Assembly (NCBI GenBank): GCA_910578795.1
Contig: CAJTSD010000021.1
Span: 1-58,197, forward strand
Reading direction: 5' to 3'
DNA: 58,197 bases
Origin: an uncultured Lachnospiraceae bacterium
GTDB taxonomy: Bacteria > Bacillota > Clostridia > Lachnospirales > Lachnospiraceae
The translations under genes and the position numbers were made by a program. The stretch's first letter is position 1; each line of letters starts with the position of its first letter. Below the pieces are notes generated by a model. The model made no database searches and had not been told where the DNA came from. It saw only the letters and a program-made list of their open reading frames with translations. Below are positions 49,527-58,197 of this stretch, piece by piece.

Positions 49527-49817
49527 TCAGATAAGTTACAGTATATAATGACATATCGCGGAGAAATTACATCGGAATCTGTAAAGTTAGAACTATCGCC
49601 CGATTTATATACAGTTGACCGTAATGATATTCCTGACTGGATGCTTCCGAATATGTATGGTGTTTTGGTTGTCCTCTCAACATCCGCGAACAATGTATAT
49701 GCCCTTAGACCGTTTATATTTATTTCGTCAAACAATAGTTTATATTATCAGTGGGTTGCTTATAATCAGCCCGATATGGGTTGGCGTTTGGTAACATCAA
49801 CGTCAATAAATATATAG
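49527..49817 (+). CDS. Silent alternative C-terminus of the tail fibre, inverted
   Basis: The plus-strand frame after the 13-bp repeat runs 96 codons to TAG at 49815-49817. It reads like a fibre tip/knob domain (DIPDWMLPNMYGVLVVLSTS; NNSLYYQWVAYNQPDMGWRL). There is no usable start or ribosome site, as expected for a silent cassette. Its first residues align with those that follow the repeat in the active gene (NSNLSDKL...ITSESVKLELSP against NSNLISKA...YTTDEIGTIDLP). Inversion between the repeats would join it in frame to codon 203 of the fibre gene. The strand is opposite to all other phage genes. Confidence 0.7.
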   Translation, partial: SDKLQYIMTYRGEITSESVKLELSPDLYTVDRNDIPDWMLPNMYGVLVVLSTSANNVYALRPFIFISSNNSLYYQWVAYNQPDMGWRLVTSTSINI

Positions 49818-49838
49818 CCATTCCATGCGGGTAATTTG

Positions 49839-50696
49839 CTATAGATTTTCTAAGTAGGTTACTGCCAATGAAACTTTTTCATTGGCGACCCTATTTTGAG
49901 TTACAGGATTAAAAACATACACCCTGAAATAGCCGTTATAGTAATAAGGGATAAAAACGTATCCATAACCACTATCAATCCTCAAAACGCAAAGGATATA
50001 ATTCATGTGAAATGGCAGGTCAATCGTTCCGATTTCGTCTGTCGTATATTCTATGTATTCAGTAGTCACTATTTTGGCCTTGCTAATTAAATTGCTATTT
50101 GCCTGGCTAATCATATTCGCCAGCGTGCCCTCCACGGATGCGTTTTTTTCCACTGCATCAAGTGCGTATTCCCCGGCAATGGTTACTGCTGCGCTATTGG
50201 ACAGCTTTACGTGTCCGAGAATACTTTGTGTGGCTTTTTGCATATAATGCGATATCAGTACAGATACTGCTTTCTTTATTTTCCCAAATGTTACCTTTAC
50301 CGTTTCTCCGCTTTCTATGTTTTCCAGTTTGGACGCTTCAAGGTATGTAGGCTTTTGATCGTTTATATCAGATATACTTCCGGCCGGTCCGGCATCCCCT
50401 TTGGGACCCTTAAAACTGCCTATATATACCCATTCAGCCGTATCAGCCGCACCTGGCACGGTGCATTCATATAAATTTCCAGTACTGGTATTGATGTAAT
50501 AATCGGACAGCTGTGCATCCGTTATTCCGCTATTGGGAAATTTTACTCCGGCAGTGCTTGTCCCTGTTATGCCTGTGCCGCTTGTCCACCGGCTGCCGCG
50601 CTGCCCCGGTTCCCCCCTGTCCCCTTTGTTCCCTTTGTCCCCCTTTCCTCCTGTATCCCCTTTAGGTCCCTTAAAGTTTCCTATCAGTACTTTCAT
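49839..50696 (-). CDS. Collagen-like phage tail fibre with switchable C-terminus
   Basis: A 285-residue protein. Residues 7-35 and about 94-106 are Gly-X-Y collagen-like runs (GPKGDTGGKGDKGNKGD; GPKGDAGPAG). Between them is a small carbohydrate-binding-like module (SDYYINTSTGNLYECTVP). Residues about 125-203 form a helical stalk (FGKIKKAVSVLISHYMQKA). The last 82 residues are a beta-rich tip (YGYVFIPYYYNGYFRVYVF). The 13-bp repeat covers codons 199-203, exactly where stalk meets tip. The start overlaps the gene upstream by 4 bp (ATGA). A receptor-binding role is inferred. Confidence 0.85.
   Translation of the reverse strand: MKVLIGNFKGPKGDTGGKGDKGNKGDRGEPGQRGSRWTSGTGITGTSTAGVKFPNSGITDAQLSDYYINTSTGNLYECTVPGAADTAEWVYIGSFKGPKGDAGPAGSISDINDQKPTYLEASKLENIESGETVKVTFGKIKKAVSVLISHYMQKATQSILGHVKLSNSAAVTIAGEYALDAVEKNASVEGTLANMISQANSNLISKAKIVTTEYIEYTTDEIGTIDLPFHMNYILCVLRIDSGYGYVFIPYYYNGYFRVYVFNPVTQNRVANEKVSLAVTYLENL
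50088..50100 (-). repeat. Right inverted repeat of the putative invertible fibre cassette
   Basis: AAATAGCAATTTA on the minus strand, within codons 199-203 of the fibre gene. With 49514-49526 it bounds a 587-bp segment. Flanking bases outside the 13-mer do not match between the two sites. Confidence 0.65.
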
Positions 50697-51499
50697 GCGC
50701 TTGCTCCTTTCTCGTCATCCGAAACTATCATATAGATGTTTCCGTCCTCATCTGCCTCGAACTGGGGATTTGCCGTCGTGTCTGCATATACCGCCCACAT
50801 GTTGCCGTCTTCGTCCCCAACAATGCTGAACATGCCGTTAATCGGAACCACGGCACCGCTGTCCCCCCTGTCACCTTTCTCACCTTTCTCGCCCGGCTCA
50901 CCTTTGTCCCCCTTATCACCTTTCTCGCCCGGCTCACCTTTGTCCCCCTTATCACCCTTTGCACCGTTAAAATATCCAGTTTCCAGCTTACTTTCTACAT
51001 CTTTCAGTATTTCAGATGCCGCACTGCTTACCTGTTTTGCATTTCTTTCCGCATCCGCTGCAATACTGGCACTTACCGCAGATGCATCCGCTTTTTCCGC
51101 TGCCCCTGCCTGCGCCGTTTCTGCACCTGCACGTGCCGTCTCTGCCGCCCTCTGCGCCGCTTCCGCTTTCCCCCGTTCCGTTTCTGCACCTGCACGTGCT
51201 GTTTCCGACGCTCTCTGCGCTGCCTCTGAACCTGCTCGCGCTGTTTCCGACGCTCTCTGCGCTGCCTCTGAACCTGCTCGCGCTGTTTCCGACGCTCTCT
51301 GCGCTGCCTCTGAACCTGCTCGTGCCGTTTCCGACGCTCTCTGCGCTGTCTCCGACGCCTTCTGTGCCAGCTGCGCTGCCTGTCTTTCCTGTTCCACGCT
51401 TCCATTCAGGGCATTAATGCCGTCATGTATGCTCTTACGCACATCACGTCCGTACTTGGCTTTCATAATCTGCCCAAGTTCCCTGCTTATATCTGCCAT
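50693..51499 (-). CDS. Baseplate/fibre protein with Ala-rich and collagen-like repeats
   Basis: A 268-residue protein. The N-terminus has DISRELGQIMKAKYGRDVRK (2-22), the motif by which BppU-like proteins attach to the phage baseplate. Residues about 45-135 are a helical repeat with a 14-residue unit (AGSEAAQRASETAR, about four near-exact copies). About 179-215 is a collagen-like Gly-X-Y run (GDKGDKGEPGEKG). The C-terminal ~50 residues are a small beta domain (FSIVGDEDGNMWAVYAD). It links the tail protein to the fibre at 49839. The repeats could vary in number. Confidence 0.85.
   Translation of the reverse strand: MADISRELGQIMKAKYGRDVRKSIHDGINALNGSVEQERQAAQLAQKASETAQRASETARAGSEAAQRASETARAGSEAAQRASETARAGSEAAQRASETARAGAETERGKAEAAQRAAETARAGAETAQAGAAEKADASAVSASIAADAERNAKQVSSAASEILKDVESKLETGYFNGAKGDKGDKGEPGEKGDKGDKGEPGEKGEKGDRGDSGAVVPINGMFSIVGDEDGNMWAVYADTTANPQFEADEDGNIYMIVSDDEKGASA
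51180..51345. repeat. 42-bp tandem repeats in the baseplate gene
   Basis: About four near-identical 42-bp units encode the AGSEAAQRASETAR repeat. Identity at DNA level is high, so unit number could change by slippage or recombination. Confidence 0.8.
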
Positions 51500-51510
51500 T
51501 GCTCTCCTCC

Positions 51511-53643
51511 TTACGATATTCCTGCCTGTCCCAAATTTTTTAACTGCGCACTTATTTGGTTAATCCAGCCGTTTATTTTGGGAATAATTACGTCATTTAA
51601 GTTGTCAACGACCCTGTCTGTCTCTTTAATCGCCTTATTTGCTGCATCTGCTGCCTTCTGTGCTTTCTCTGCCGCGCCCTGTGCCGTTTCTGCTGCACTC
51701 TGCGCGGTTCCTGCCGCACTGTTCGCCTTATCCGCTGCGTCTTGTGCCGTTTTAATTGCCTGCTTTGCTTTTTTCATTGCATCGCTGTTGTCGATAATGT
51801 CGCTTATCTGCTCCACTGCCGCGCCGTCTATTTCTATGGCAGTCATTTTTCCTTCCATATCTACAGAAAACTTATCGTTAACATTTATTCCGTCTGCATC
51901 TATTGTTATTTTCGTGTTCCCTCTTCCGTCCAGCACTGTTATTACCCCGTCGGCATTTCCTGTGCCTCCCACGGTCACTGTGGCACCTCTTATGTTTCCC
52001 TTCAGCACGTTCACGCCTTCTTTGTCTATTGTCGCTACCGTGTTCCCTCTTCCGTCCAGCACTGTTATTACCCCGTCGGCATTGCAGGTGCCTCCCACGG
52101 TCACTGTGGCACCTCTTATTTTTCCCTTCAGCACGTTCACGCCTTCCCGGTCTATTGTTGCTACCGTGTTTCCGCTTCCGTCCAACACTGTTATTACTCC
52201 GTCTTTTTCCCCTCCGATTTCTAGCGTGCCTCCACGTATCCGGTCTGCGAACATCGTTCCCGCCGTAATGAAATCTGCAACAAGATTTCCGTCAATCGTC
52301 CAGGCGTTGGCATATGGTCCGCCTATTCCTGTAGTGCTAAATCCAATGCCATTTTTATTTATCTGTATCACATGATTTGCAAGTGTTTTGTCAGGACTAT
52401 CCATAATTAAAATACGTTCAGGATGCCCGTCTGCATTTTCTCCGCAATCCAAAATTACATATCCGCCCTTTGCACCGGTAATCATCTGTGTGGCATTCTC
52501 TACCGCGTTTTGTATCTTAGGGCTTATGCTGTTGGCTACCCGGTTTATTCTGCTCTCTATATCAGCATTTGCATGAGACATTCTTGTTGTCATGCTTCTT
52601 AATGCTGCCCCAAGGCTGAATGTGTTTTTTTCAGGCTGTGTCAGATAGATTTCCATCTTGCTTACAAGCATTCTCGTGTGATTAAGGTTATTATAATCAG
52701 ACTCAACATAACAGTATCCTAATCCTATGGATTCAATCTCTTGATCAGTCATGTTCAAATCAACCGCCTTAATTTCAACAGCATTTGTTTCGTTTACGAT
52801 TTCATCAAGGTATGCCTGTGTCTTTTTGGTTAACTGCGCTATTGTCGTAACATTCTCAAACTTAACTGTTCCCACTATACGCCCGTATTTTTTTACAGCC
52901 TCATTATTCTCTACTGTTACGGTTGGTTTATTTCCATCATCATTTTCTGCACCAATGCCAATCATTACAGTTCTGATTTCTCCCGCACTTTTGGTCTGTT
53001 TCAGGTCTATTATGTTTTCTCCCATCCTGATAACCTGTTCATTGTAATGCAGTATGCTTTGATTGCAGTCTATATACAGTTTTCCTTCTACATCTTCTAC
53101 GGATATATATGCATTAAGCAGTTTTACTACCTTGTTTTTTATCTCATCCAATGTTGCAGGATAATTCCTGTTTGCACGGACAATATTATTGTTGCTGTCC
53201 ACGTCTGACAAATCAAGCGTCCTTAATATAAAGCGCTTTGTATCATTCATCTGTGAATTATGCGATTCTATCAGCTGCCTTACATAATCTGCAGGCGTCC
53301 CCTGATATTCGTATGGATATACAATGCTGTCAAGCAGGTATGCCAGTATGCCTTCGCATTTCACCTTTCCGGTGTTATAGATGTCATTTTCACTGCTGAC
53401 CACGCGTCCGGTAAATAGCCACTTTCTGTATGTATTGCTGCGATCTGTTTTATAAACCTTAATAATTGAAACAAGGGGTATGATACTGCCTATTTCCGGA
53501 TGTGTCGGATGTATTGAAAACGTAAATAGACCGGCATTATTAATCTGCAGCGTCAATTTAGGCGTCCCAAGCACATATTTTTCATCCCTGGTATCCATGA
53601 GGGTATGTTCAGTGCCGTCAACCAATGATATAACCTGATACAT
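51511..53643 (-). CDS. Phage tail protein (Tal/prophage-tail type) with beta-repeat C-terminus
   Basis: A 710-residue protein placed after Dit. The N-terminal ~370 residues are like the siphovirus tail-tip hub (YQVISLVDGTEHTLMDTRDE; WLFTGRVVSSENDIYNTGK; YQGTPADYVRQLIESHNSQM). The middle has a segment about 390-470 with GFSTTGIGGPYANAWTIDGN. Residues about 480-610 hold three 42-residue repeats (DGVITVLDGRGNTVATID) likely to form a beta-helix. The end is a helical Ala-rich part and a short tail. The start overlaps the Dit stop by one base. No peptidase active site was identified by eye. Confidence 0.85.
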   Translation of the reverse strand: MYQVISLVDGTEHTLMDTRDEKYVLGTPKLTLQINNAGLFTFSIHPTHPEIGSIIPLVSIIKVYKTDRSNTYRKWLFTGRVVSSENDIYNTGKVKCEGILAYLLDSIVYPYEYQGTPADYVRQLIESHNSQMNDTKRFILRTLDLSDVDSNNNIVRANRNYPATLDEIKNKVVKLLNAYISVEDVEGKLYIDCNQSILHYNEQVIRMGENIIDLKQTKSAGEIRTVMIGIGAENDDGNKPTVTVENNEAVKKYGRIVGTVKFENVTTIAQLTKKTQAYLDEIVNETNAVEIKAVDLNMTDQEIESIGLGYCYVESDYNNLNHTRMLVSKMEIYLTQPEKNTFSLGAALRSMTTRMSHANADIESRINRVANSISPKIQNAVENATQMITGAKGGYVILDCGENADGHPERILIMDSPDKTLANHVIQINKNGIGFSTTGIGGPYANAWTIDGNLVADFITAGTMFADRIRGGTLEIGGEKDGVITVLDGSGNTVATIDREGVNVLKGKIRGATVTVGGTCNADGVITVLDGRGNTVATIDKEGVNVLKGNIRGATVTVGGTGNADGVITVLDGRGNTKITIDADGINVNDKFSVDMEGKMTAIEIDGAAVEQISDIIDNSDAMKKAKQAIKTAQDAADKANSAAGTAQSAAETAQGAAEKAQKAADAANKAIKETDRVVDNLNDVIIPKINGWINQISAQLKNLGQAGIS
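51910..52290. repeat. 126-bp tandem repeats in the tail protein gene
   Basis: The word starting CGTGTTCCCTCTTCCGTCC recurs at 51913 and 52039, with a diverged copy at 52165, so the unit is 126 bp (42 codons). The first two copies are nearly identical over most of their length, which makes length change by recombination possible. Confidence 0.75.
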
Positions 53644-54335
53644 TATAAGCTGCCTCCTTTGTTTTCAATTGATACAACCCCGTTTCCGCTGAATGTCAGC
53701 AGGTTAACACCTTCATGGAATTCAATCTCAAATATTTTATTTTTCCCTGGTGCCAAATTATAGCTGTCGTCTTCGAAAATTACTGTCATTGCTGATGTTG
53801 TCGTAATTGTAGGAATGTATTTTTTCCTTTGGCCTATATATGTAACTTCCAGTGTCCCATTTACTGCCAGGCCGCTCATTTCATTTATTATTCCGGTTTC
53901 AAAACTAAACGGATCCCACAGCCAGTTATCACCGAAATCATATTTATACGGGTCAACAATGCATTGCACCGTTATAATCCCTTTAAGCGGTTCGCTGCTT
54001 AAAGCAGTCGCGCTTACTCTTCCCGTATAATAATAATTCCCGTCATCATCAAACACTATTTCCGCGAACTCTTTCCCGTGAATCGCGTTCATAACTTCAC
54101 TGTATTTGCTGTGTATGTCACGGTTATCACCCAGCATTTCAAACTCAATTGTTATTGTTCTCCGCTCGTATTTGATATCACCGCCTGTCAGGGCCTCTGT
54201 AATATCAATATCACCATCGGCAGCAGCCACGCTTATTCTGTATGTTTTCGGTTTAGGAGGCGTTATTTTTACACTGCTGAGCGCGAGTCTCAAATCAGCA
54301 TAGCTGTGTATATTTCCAAATCTTACGCCTGTCAT
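53643..54335 (-). CDS. Distal tail protein (Dit-like)
   Basis: A 230-residue phage protein in the Dit position between tape measure and Tal. It begins TGVRFGNIHSYADLRLALSS and contains ITEALTGGDIKYERRTITIE, EFEMLGDNRDIHSKYSEVM and PLKGIITVQCIVDPYKYDFG, which match siphovirus Dit/tail-component proteins. It overlaps the tape measure gene stop by 4 bp and the Tal gene start by 1 bp. Confidence 0.88.
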   Translation of the reverse strand: MTGVRFGNIHSYADLRLALSSVKITPPKPKTYRISVAAADGDIDITEALTGGDIKYERRTITIEFEMLGDNRDIHSKYSEVMNAIHGKEFAEIVFDDDGNYYYTGRVSATALSSEPLKGIITVQCIVDPYKYDFGDNWLWDPFSFETGIINEMSGLAVNGTLEVTYIGQRKKYIPTITTTSAMTVIFEDDSYNLAPGKNKIFEIEFHEGVNLLTFSGNGVVSIENKGGSL

Positions 54336-57300
54336 TCATAAACACCCCTGCTTTTATAGTATTCCATTTCGCCAAATTCCCTGTCCATTCTCGAAGTAAT
54401 CTCACCTATCAAAGCGCCTGTATCTGTCACCATCTGCATATTCGACATACCCGGAATGTACTGCGCCATAATGTTATACATTTTTTCGCACATAGTATAG
54501 ATTTGTGAAGATACTGCTGCGTTTGACAGTCCTGCGCCTACATTGTTTTGTGGGTTTCTTACTGGAATATCTGGGAGAGAACCCGCTATAACATCGTTGA
54601 TGTTTTTCATCGTGTCTTCCCATCCGGTTATATATCCCTCTCCGGACATTTCACCAAGATATGCAAAAGCCCTCGACGGTGAATGTATGTCAAGCCTGTC
54701 TTTTGCTTCCTGAATTGTCTCTTCGCACAGCTTTCTTATTGACTCAAGAACCCTGCTCCGTCCGGATTCAATGCCGCTGCGCATTCCTTCTATTATCTGG
54801 TCACCAATTTTCTTGTATTCTTCTGTCGGGACGCCTGTTCTAGTTTCGGTCAGCATATCCGTTGTAAGCCGGTTTATTACGGACAGTATTTTTTCTTTAT
54901 TGTCATTGATTCCAAGTTCCAATCCTTTATCAAAATTTTCACCTATTTCATGTGTTATCTTTGACGGCGAATGTTCGTCGAATCCCTGCATGGTTGTATC
55001 AACCGCGCCTTTCGTCAATATTTCAGCAGCTTCATTAACCGCATCTGCTGTATCCAAGATACCGTCCGCAAGCCCTTTCGAAGCATTCTCACCCGCATCA
55101 TAGTAGGAGTCTGTAATGTTCATTGCAGAAGATTCGGACAGCTTTAGAGATTCTTCAAACATCTCATTTGCTTTTTTTAACTCGTCATCCGTCATTTGCA
55201 CAAATGCGGCAACATATCCAGCTCCTTCAGGTCCCATCTCGGCAAGGTATTTCAAAAGACCTTTATTAATTCCCTTATCTGCAAGCATATCCATGTTTTC
55301 AGCCCATTGTGATACGCCGTCAACCTGCGATTGCATATTCTTCAGAAGCTCATCAGAAGATATCTTTGTCTTCTCTGTAAATTCCGTGAATAAATTCATC
55401 TGATTTGTTATGGTATCGGAAAGGCTGTCAATCATATCATTGTATGCTTTCCTTGTTTCGTCCGACATTGTGCTGATATCCGCACCTGCGTTCAGCGCGG
55501 CATCTCCAAGCACTCCCATATCATCTGAGGCTTTCCCCAAGGACTCATTATCCGCAATATAGGACATTGTTTTTTCGTATTCCGTGCCTAAATCATTTAT
55601 TGTGCCGTTTGTAGCCTCTATCTGTTCCCGTAATGCTTCTGTATCCTCAATTGCCCTTGCATATGCTTCCTGCGCTTCCTCACTGTACCTGATATTGTTT
55701 CCCTGTGCTGCCCTTTCTTCATTTAATTTCGCTTCAGCATCTGCCAGCCTGTTTGCTGCCTCCTCCTGCTCTGTCATAAGTTCGGCTAAAAGTTTTTCAG
55801 CTTCATACTGTTCTTCCGCTATTTTTGTCAAATCCTCTCGTGCTGCTTCTACTTTCATAAGTGCCATCTGCGCATCAATATTTTCAAGCAATGCATCGGT
55901 TGACATATTGGTCAGTCCTGTCTGTTCATCAATGCATAGGTTTAAATTGGGGATTGCCGTGTTTAGTTCATCAACAATCGCTGCCTGTCTCGCCTGCTCA
56001 TCCGTTGTAAGCGTAGTTTTGCTCTGTAATTCATCTAATTCATTGGCAAGCTTGATGCACGCTTCCTTTTCGTGCTCATATCCCTCCCTTGTTTCCGCGC
56101 GTTTCTGTGCCGACGTGGCGGTTTCCTCATTCAACTTTTTGGATGCGTCAGTCAGCTTCCTTGTGGATTCCGAAAGCTGCGCCACCGAAGTATCAGCCGT
56201 TTTTGCGTACAGTGTCACCGCACCTATCACGCCCGCAATCGCAGTTGCAAGGAAAATGTAAGGATTGGCGTTTGCTGTCACGTTAAAAAGCTTCTGCGCC
56301 ACGGTCGCCGCTTCCGTCGCAACCGTGTAGGCAATTTTCGCGGATGTCACGCCGCCAATTAGTCCGGCTACAATTTCACCGTTTTCCAAAAGCCACGTAA
56401 AACCGTCTATCAGCATTGGAAGGGCTTTTTCTGCCGTCCCGATTGCATTTGTGGCAAATTCACCCAACGCCTCTGACATATCCCGCAGGGAGACGCCCAA
56501 AGCGCCATCGTCAATCTCTCCCTGCAGCCTTCCCACTGCGTCCGTCGCGGATTCGACTGCCTCTTTCATTTCGTCATCGAAAAGGTCATATGCCGTTATC
56601 CCAAGCCCCTCAAGCGCACTTTGCAGGATTGTTACTTTGCCTTTCAGATTATCGTTCAGGGTATCCGCCATCGCCTGCGCTGCCCCGGAGCAGTCCTTTA
56701 TTTGCGCATTGAGTTCGTCGTATTCACCATTGGTGCTTTTCAGCAGTGAATTTACTGCTGCAATGTCTGTTTTATTAAAAATCGTGCTTATCAGCTTGGT
56801 TTTCTGTTCCTGCGTCATGTCTGACATAAGACTGTTCATGTCGGTCATTATGTCATTCAGATCCCGCATTTTCCCTTCCGAGTCATTTATTCTAAGACCA
56901 AGACTTTTTATAGCGCTCGAAGCTTTATCCGTCGGCGCAGACAGCGACAAAAGTATATTTCGCAGATGCGTTCCGCCTTCGGCGCTTTTTATTCCATTGT
57001 TCGCCATCACGCCAAGCGCTGTATTCATCGTCTCAAGGCTCTGCCCCGTGAGAGAAACCGTGCCGGCGCAAACCAGTGTCGCTTCCCCCAGCTGCGCTAC
57101 GCTTGTATTGGATTTTTGGGACGTTTTCGCCATCTCGTCAATGTAATTGTCAAGCTCCGATGTTTCCATTCCCAGCGCTGCCATAGAATCCGTAACAAGG
57201 TCGCTTGCATACGCAAGGTCAAGCCCGCCTGCTGCCGCAAGGTTCAGCACCTTTGGAAGCGTTTCAGCAGCTTTTTTTGCGTCATATCCTGCCAGTGCAA

Positions 57301-58192
57301 GATAATTCAGCGCCTCTGCGGACTGTGATGCGGAAAACATTGTTGCTTTTCCGCAGTCCTGTGCCGCTTTGCTCAATATCTCATACTCCGCGCTTCCGTT
57401 TGCAATCTCATCCGTTGTCATTCCCATTGTAGCCGCAACCTGTGACATAGACTTTTCAAAACTGCTGCCTGTTTCCAATGCTGCCGTGGCTATTGTTTTG
57501 ATGCCATCTGCAATCGCTTTGATGCCTTCCTTTATTGCACTTGCTAAAAGCTCCGCCTTCAGGACATCAGCAAATACCGATGTCCTGTCCGATGCCTCCT
57601 GCACTTCATTCCCATATTCCTCCATCGAATCAGCGCATCCGTCCGCGGATTTCTCCGCTTCCTCAAGTTGCTTTTCATTCCGCGCGACTTCACTGTTAAG
57701 CTGTTCAAGCTCCGTCTGTGCGCCGTTAAGGCTTGTCTGGTATGAATTTACTTTGTCACCCGTCTTCTGTACGACTCTTTCCTGCGCTTCATACTGCTTG
57801 TTGACATCATTGAGCTCATCCGTCAGCTTTTTAACCTCTTCACTGTTTTCCCCGTATGTTTCTTTGGCATTTTCCAGTGCGCTGTTAAGCTCTTCCCTCT
57901 TATGTTCAAGTCCTGCAAGAACGCTCTGTTCTTCCGTATATTTCTTTACAGCCCTGTCCTGCATTTCCGTAAGCAGATGCACCTTGTTGCGCTGCTCTTG
58001 TTGAAGGTTGATGTATACCTGCTGTTTTTCACGCAGCGCCTCAAGTGAATCTGCATTGTCTTTATATACTGTGTTGAGAAGCTTCAATTCGCTTTGAAAC
58101 TTGTTTACGGCTGCCTTTGCGCTTGTCAGATTTGCCCTAAATTCAGATTCGCCGTCAATCACAATTCGTGCGCCGATTTTCTTTTCCGACAT
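54332..58192 (-). CDS. Phage tail tape measure protein
   Basis: A 1286-residue tape measure protein; the ATG lies five bases from the window edge, so its ribosome site cannot be seen. The N-terminal ~200 residues are coiled coil (REKQQVYINLQQEQRNKV). The TP901-type core is present (ALETGSSFEKSMSQVAATMG; AAQDCGKATMFSASQSAEAL; YASDLVTDSMAALGM), followed by hydrophobic segments near 620-650. The C-terminal half repeats HSPS motifs (DEHSPSKITHEIGENF; DIHSPSRAFAYLGEM). It sets tail length and marks a long-tailed siphovirus; the phage genome continues to the right. Confidence 0.93.
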   Translation of the reverse strand: MSEKKIGARIVIDGESEFRANLTSAKAAVNKFQSELKLLNTVYKDNADSLEALREKQQVYINLQQEQRNKVHLLTEMQDRAVKKYTEEQSVLAGLEHKREELNSALENAKETYGENSEEVKKLTDELNDVNKQYEAQERVVQKTGDKVNSYQTSLNGAQTELEQLNSEVARNEKQLEEAEKSADGCADSMEEYGNEVQEASDRTSVFADVLKAELLASAIKEGIKAIADGIKTIATAALETGSSFEKSMSQVAATMGMTTDEIANGSAEYEILSKAAQDCGKATMFSASQSAEALNYLALAGYDAKKAAETLPKVLNLAAAGGLDLAYASDLVTDSMAALGMETSELDNYIDEMAKTSQKSNTSVAQLGEATLVCAGTVSLTGQSLETMNTALGVMANNGIKSAEGGTHLRNILLSLSAPTDKASSAIKSLGLRINDSEGKMRDLNDIMTDMNSLMSDMTQEQKTKLISTIFNKTDIAAVNSLLKSTNGEYDELNAQIKDCSGAAQAMADTLNDNLKGKVTILQSALEGLGITAYDLFDDEMKEAVESATDAVGRLQGEIDDGALGVSLRDMSEALGEFATNAIGTAEKALPMLIDGFTWLLENGEIVAGLIGGVTSAKIAYTVATEAATVAQKLFNVTANANPYIFLATAIAGVIGAVTLYAKTADTSVAQLSESTRKLTDASKKLNEETATSAQKRAETREGYEHEKEACIKLANELDELQSKTTLTTDEQARQAAIVDELNTAIPNLNLCIDEQTGLTNMSTDALLENIDAQMALMKVEAAREDLTKIAEEQYEAEKLLAELMTEQEEAANRLADAEAKLNEERAAQGNNIRYSEEAQEAYARAIEDTEALREQIEATNGTINDLGTEYEKTMSYIADNESLGKASDDMGVLGDAALNAGADISTMSDETRKAYNDMIDSLSDTITNQMNLFTEFTEKTKISSDELLKNMQSQVDGVSQWAENMDMLADKGINKGLLKYLAEMGPEGAGYVAAFVQMTDDELKKANEMFEESLKLSESSAMNITDSYYDAGENASKGLADGILDTADAVNEAAEILTKGAVDTTMQGFDEHSPSKITHEIGENFDKGLELGINDNKEKILSVINRLTTDMLTETRTGVPTEEYKKIGDQIIEGMRSGIESGRSRVLESIRKLCEETIQEAKDRLDIHSPSRAFAYLGEMSGEGYITGWEDTMKNINDVIAGSLPDIPVRNPQNNVGAGLSNAAVSSQIYTMCEKMYNIMAQYIPGMSNMQMVTDTGALIGEITSRMDREFGEMEYYKSRGVYE

Positions 58193-58197
58193 CTTGT

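Noticed and set aside
49508..49735. 75-codon minus-strand open frame inside the fibre cassette
   Set aside because: It is the shadow of the plus-strand alternative tip and has no ribosome site; the plus-strand reading aligns with the fibre junction.
51180..51345. CRISPR-like regular repeats
   Set aside because: The units are contiguous coding repeats without spacers and encode a 14-residue protein motif.
50736..51563. 275-codon plus-strand open frame
   Set aside because: It is exactly antisense to the repetitive baseplate gene at 50693-51499; the low-complexity Ala/Ser/Pro translation mirrors the repeats and there is no ribosome site.
51910..52290. Template/variable repeat of a diversity-generating retroelement
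   Set aside because: There is no reverse transcriptase in the window and differences between copies are not biased to adenines.
51425..52375. 316-codon plus-strand open frame
   Set aside because: It is antisense to the tail protein gene, with translation dominated by repeat mirror images and no start signal.

Overview
The window looks like a chromosomal segment of an anaerobic, spore-forming Firmicute of the Lachnospiraceae/Clostridiales type. The grounds are the gene content (a sodium-pumping decarboxylase operon, a fused two-domain CoA-dehydratase-type activase, spore-coat genes, the era/yqzL/recO cluster), AGGAGG-type ribosome binding sites and TTGACA/TATAAT promoters. Almost every gene lies on the minus strand. 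The exceptions are the large activase (30957-35321) and the tRNA-dihydrouridine synthase (40760-41722).

Layout, left to right. 1-1522: the start of cmk and a BaiN/HI0933-type flavoprotein. 1550-8789: a biotin-dependent, sodium-pumping carboxyltransferase operon (12S-like carboxyltransferase, OadG-like lipoprotein, biotin carrier, OadB pump, 5S-like carboxyltransferase), followed downstream by TetR and RpiR regulators. 8937-15382: cell-wall and chromosome genes (two D,D-carboxypeptidases, udk, scpB, scpA, a metallophosphoesterase, a CmpB-like membrane protein) and rpsU. 15523-25477: alaS, an ABC importer, glyS, a lipoprotein, recO, yqzL and era. 25492-30557: an M16C peptidase, an unknown protein, a degenerate sigma-70-like protein and a rhomboid-like membrane protein. 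30957-44898: activase, 5'-nucleotidase, asnS, a hemerythrin-response regulator fusion, dus, a VOC protein, metF, a CotF-like protein and a DUF305 protein. 45010-46925: an MFS efflux pump and its TetR regulator with a visible operator. 47094-47504: the 3' part of a CotJC/Mn-catalase-type spore-coat gene. 47505 to the right edge: the late region of a siphovirus-like prophage (tape measure, Dit, tail/Tal protein, two collagen-like baseplate or fibre proteins, small proteins, holin, lysin).

The most interesting signal is in the prophage. The tail-fibre gene (50696 to 49839, minus) contains the 13-bp word AAATAGCAATTTA at codons 199-203. The same word lies in inverse orientation at 49514-49526, in the same codon register, and is followed on the plus strand by a 96-codon open frame that reads like a second fibre C-terminus. 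The two alternative C-termini meet tail to tail (stops at 49817 and 49839). This is the layout of an invertible cassette that would swap the receptor-binding end of the fibre. No recombinase gene is visible in the window.

The second signal is the junction itself. The prophage ends inside a cotJC-type gene, leaving only its last ~136 codons without a start signal, so excision could restore a sporulation gene. Other points worth attention are a sigma-70-like protein that keeps regions 1.1, 1.2, 2 and 3 but lacks region 4 and the promoter-melting aromatics, a structured leader with a terminator directly before yqzL-recO, and an operon holding both 5S-type and 12S-type carboxyltransferases plus a sodium pump.
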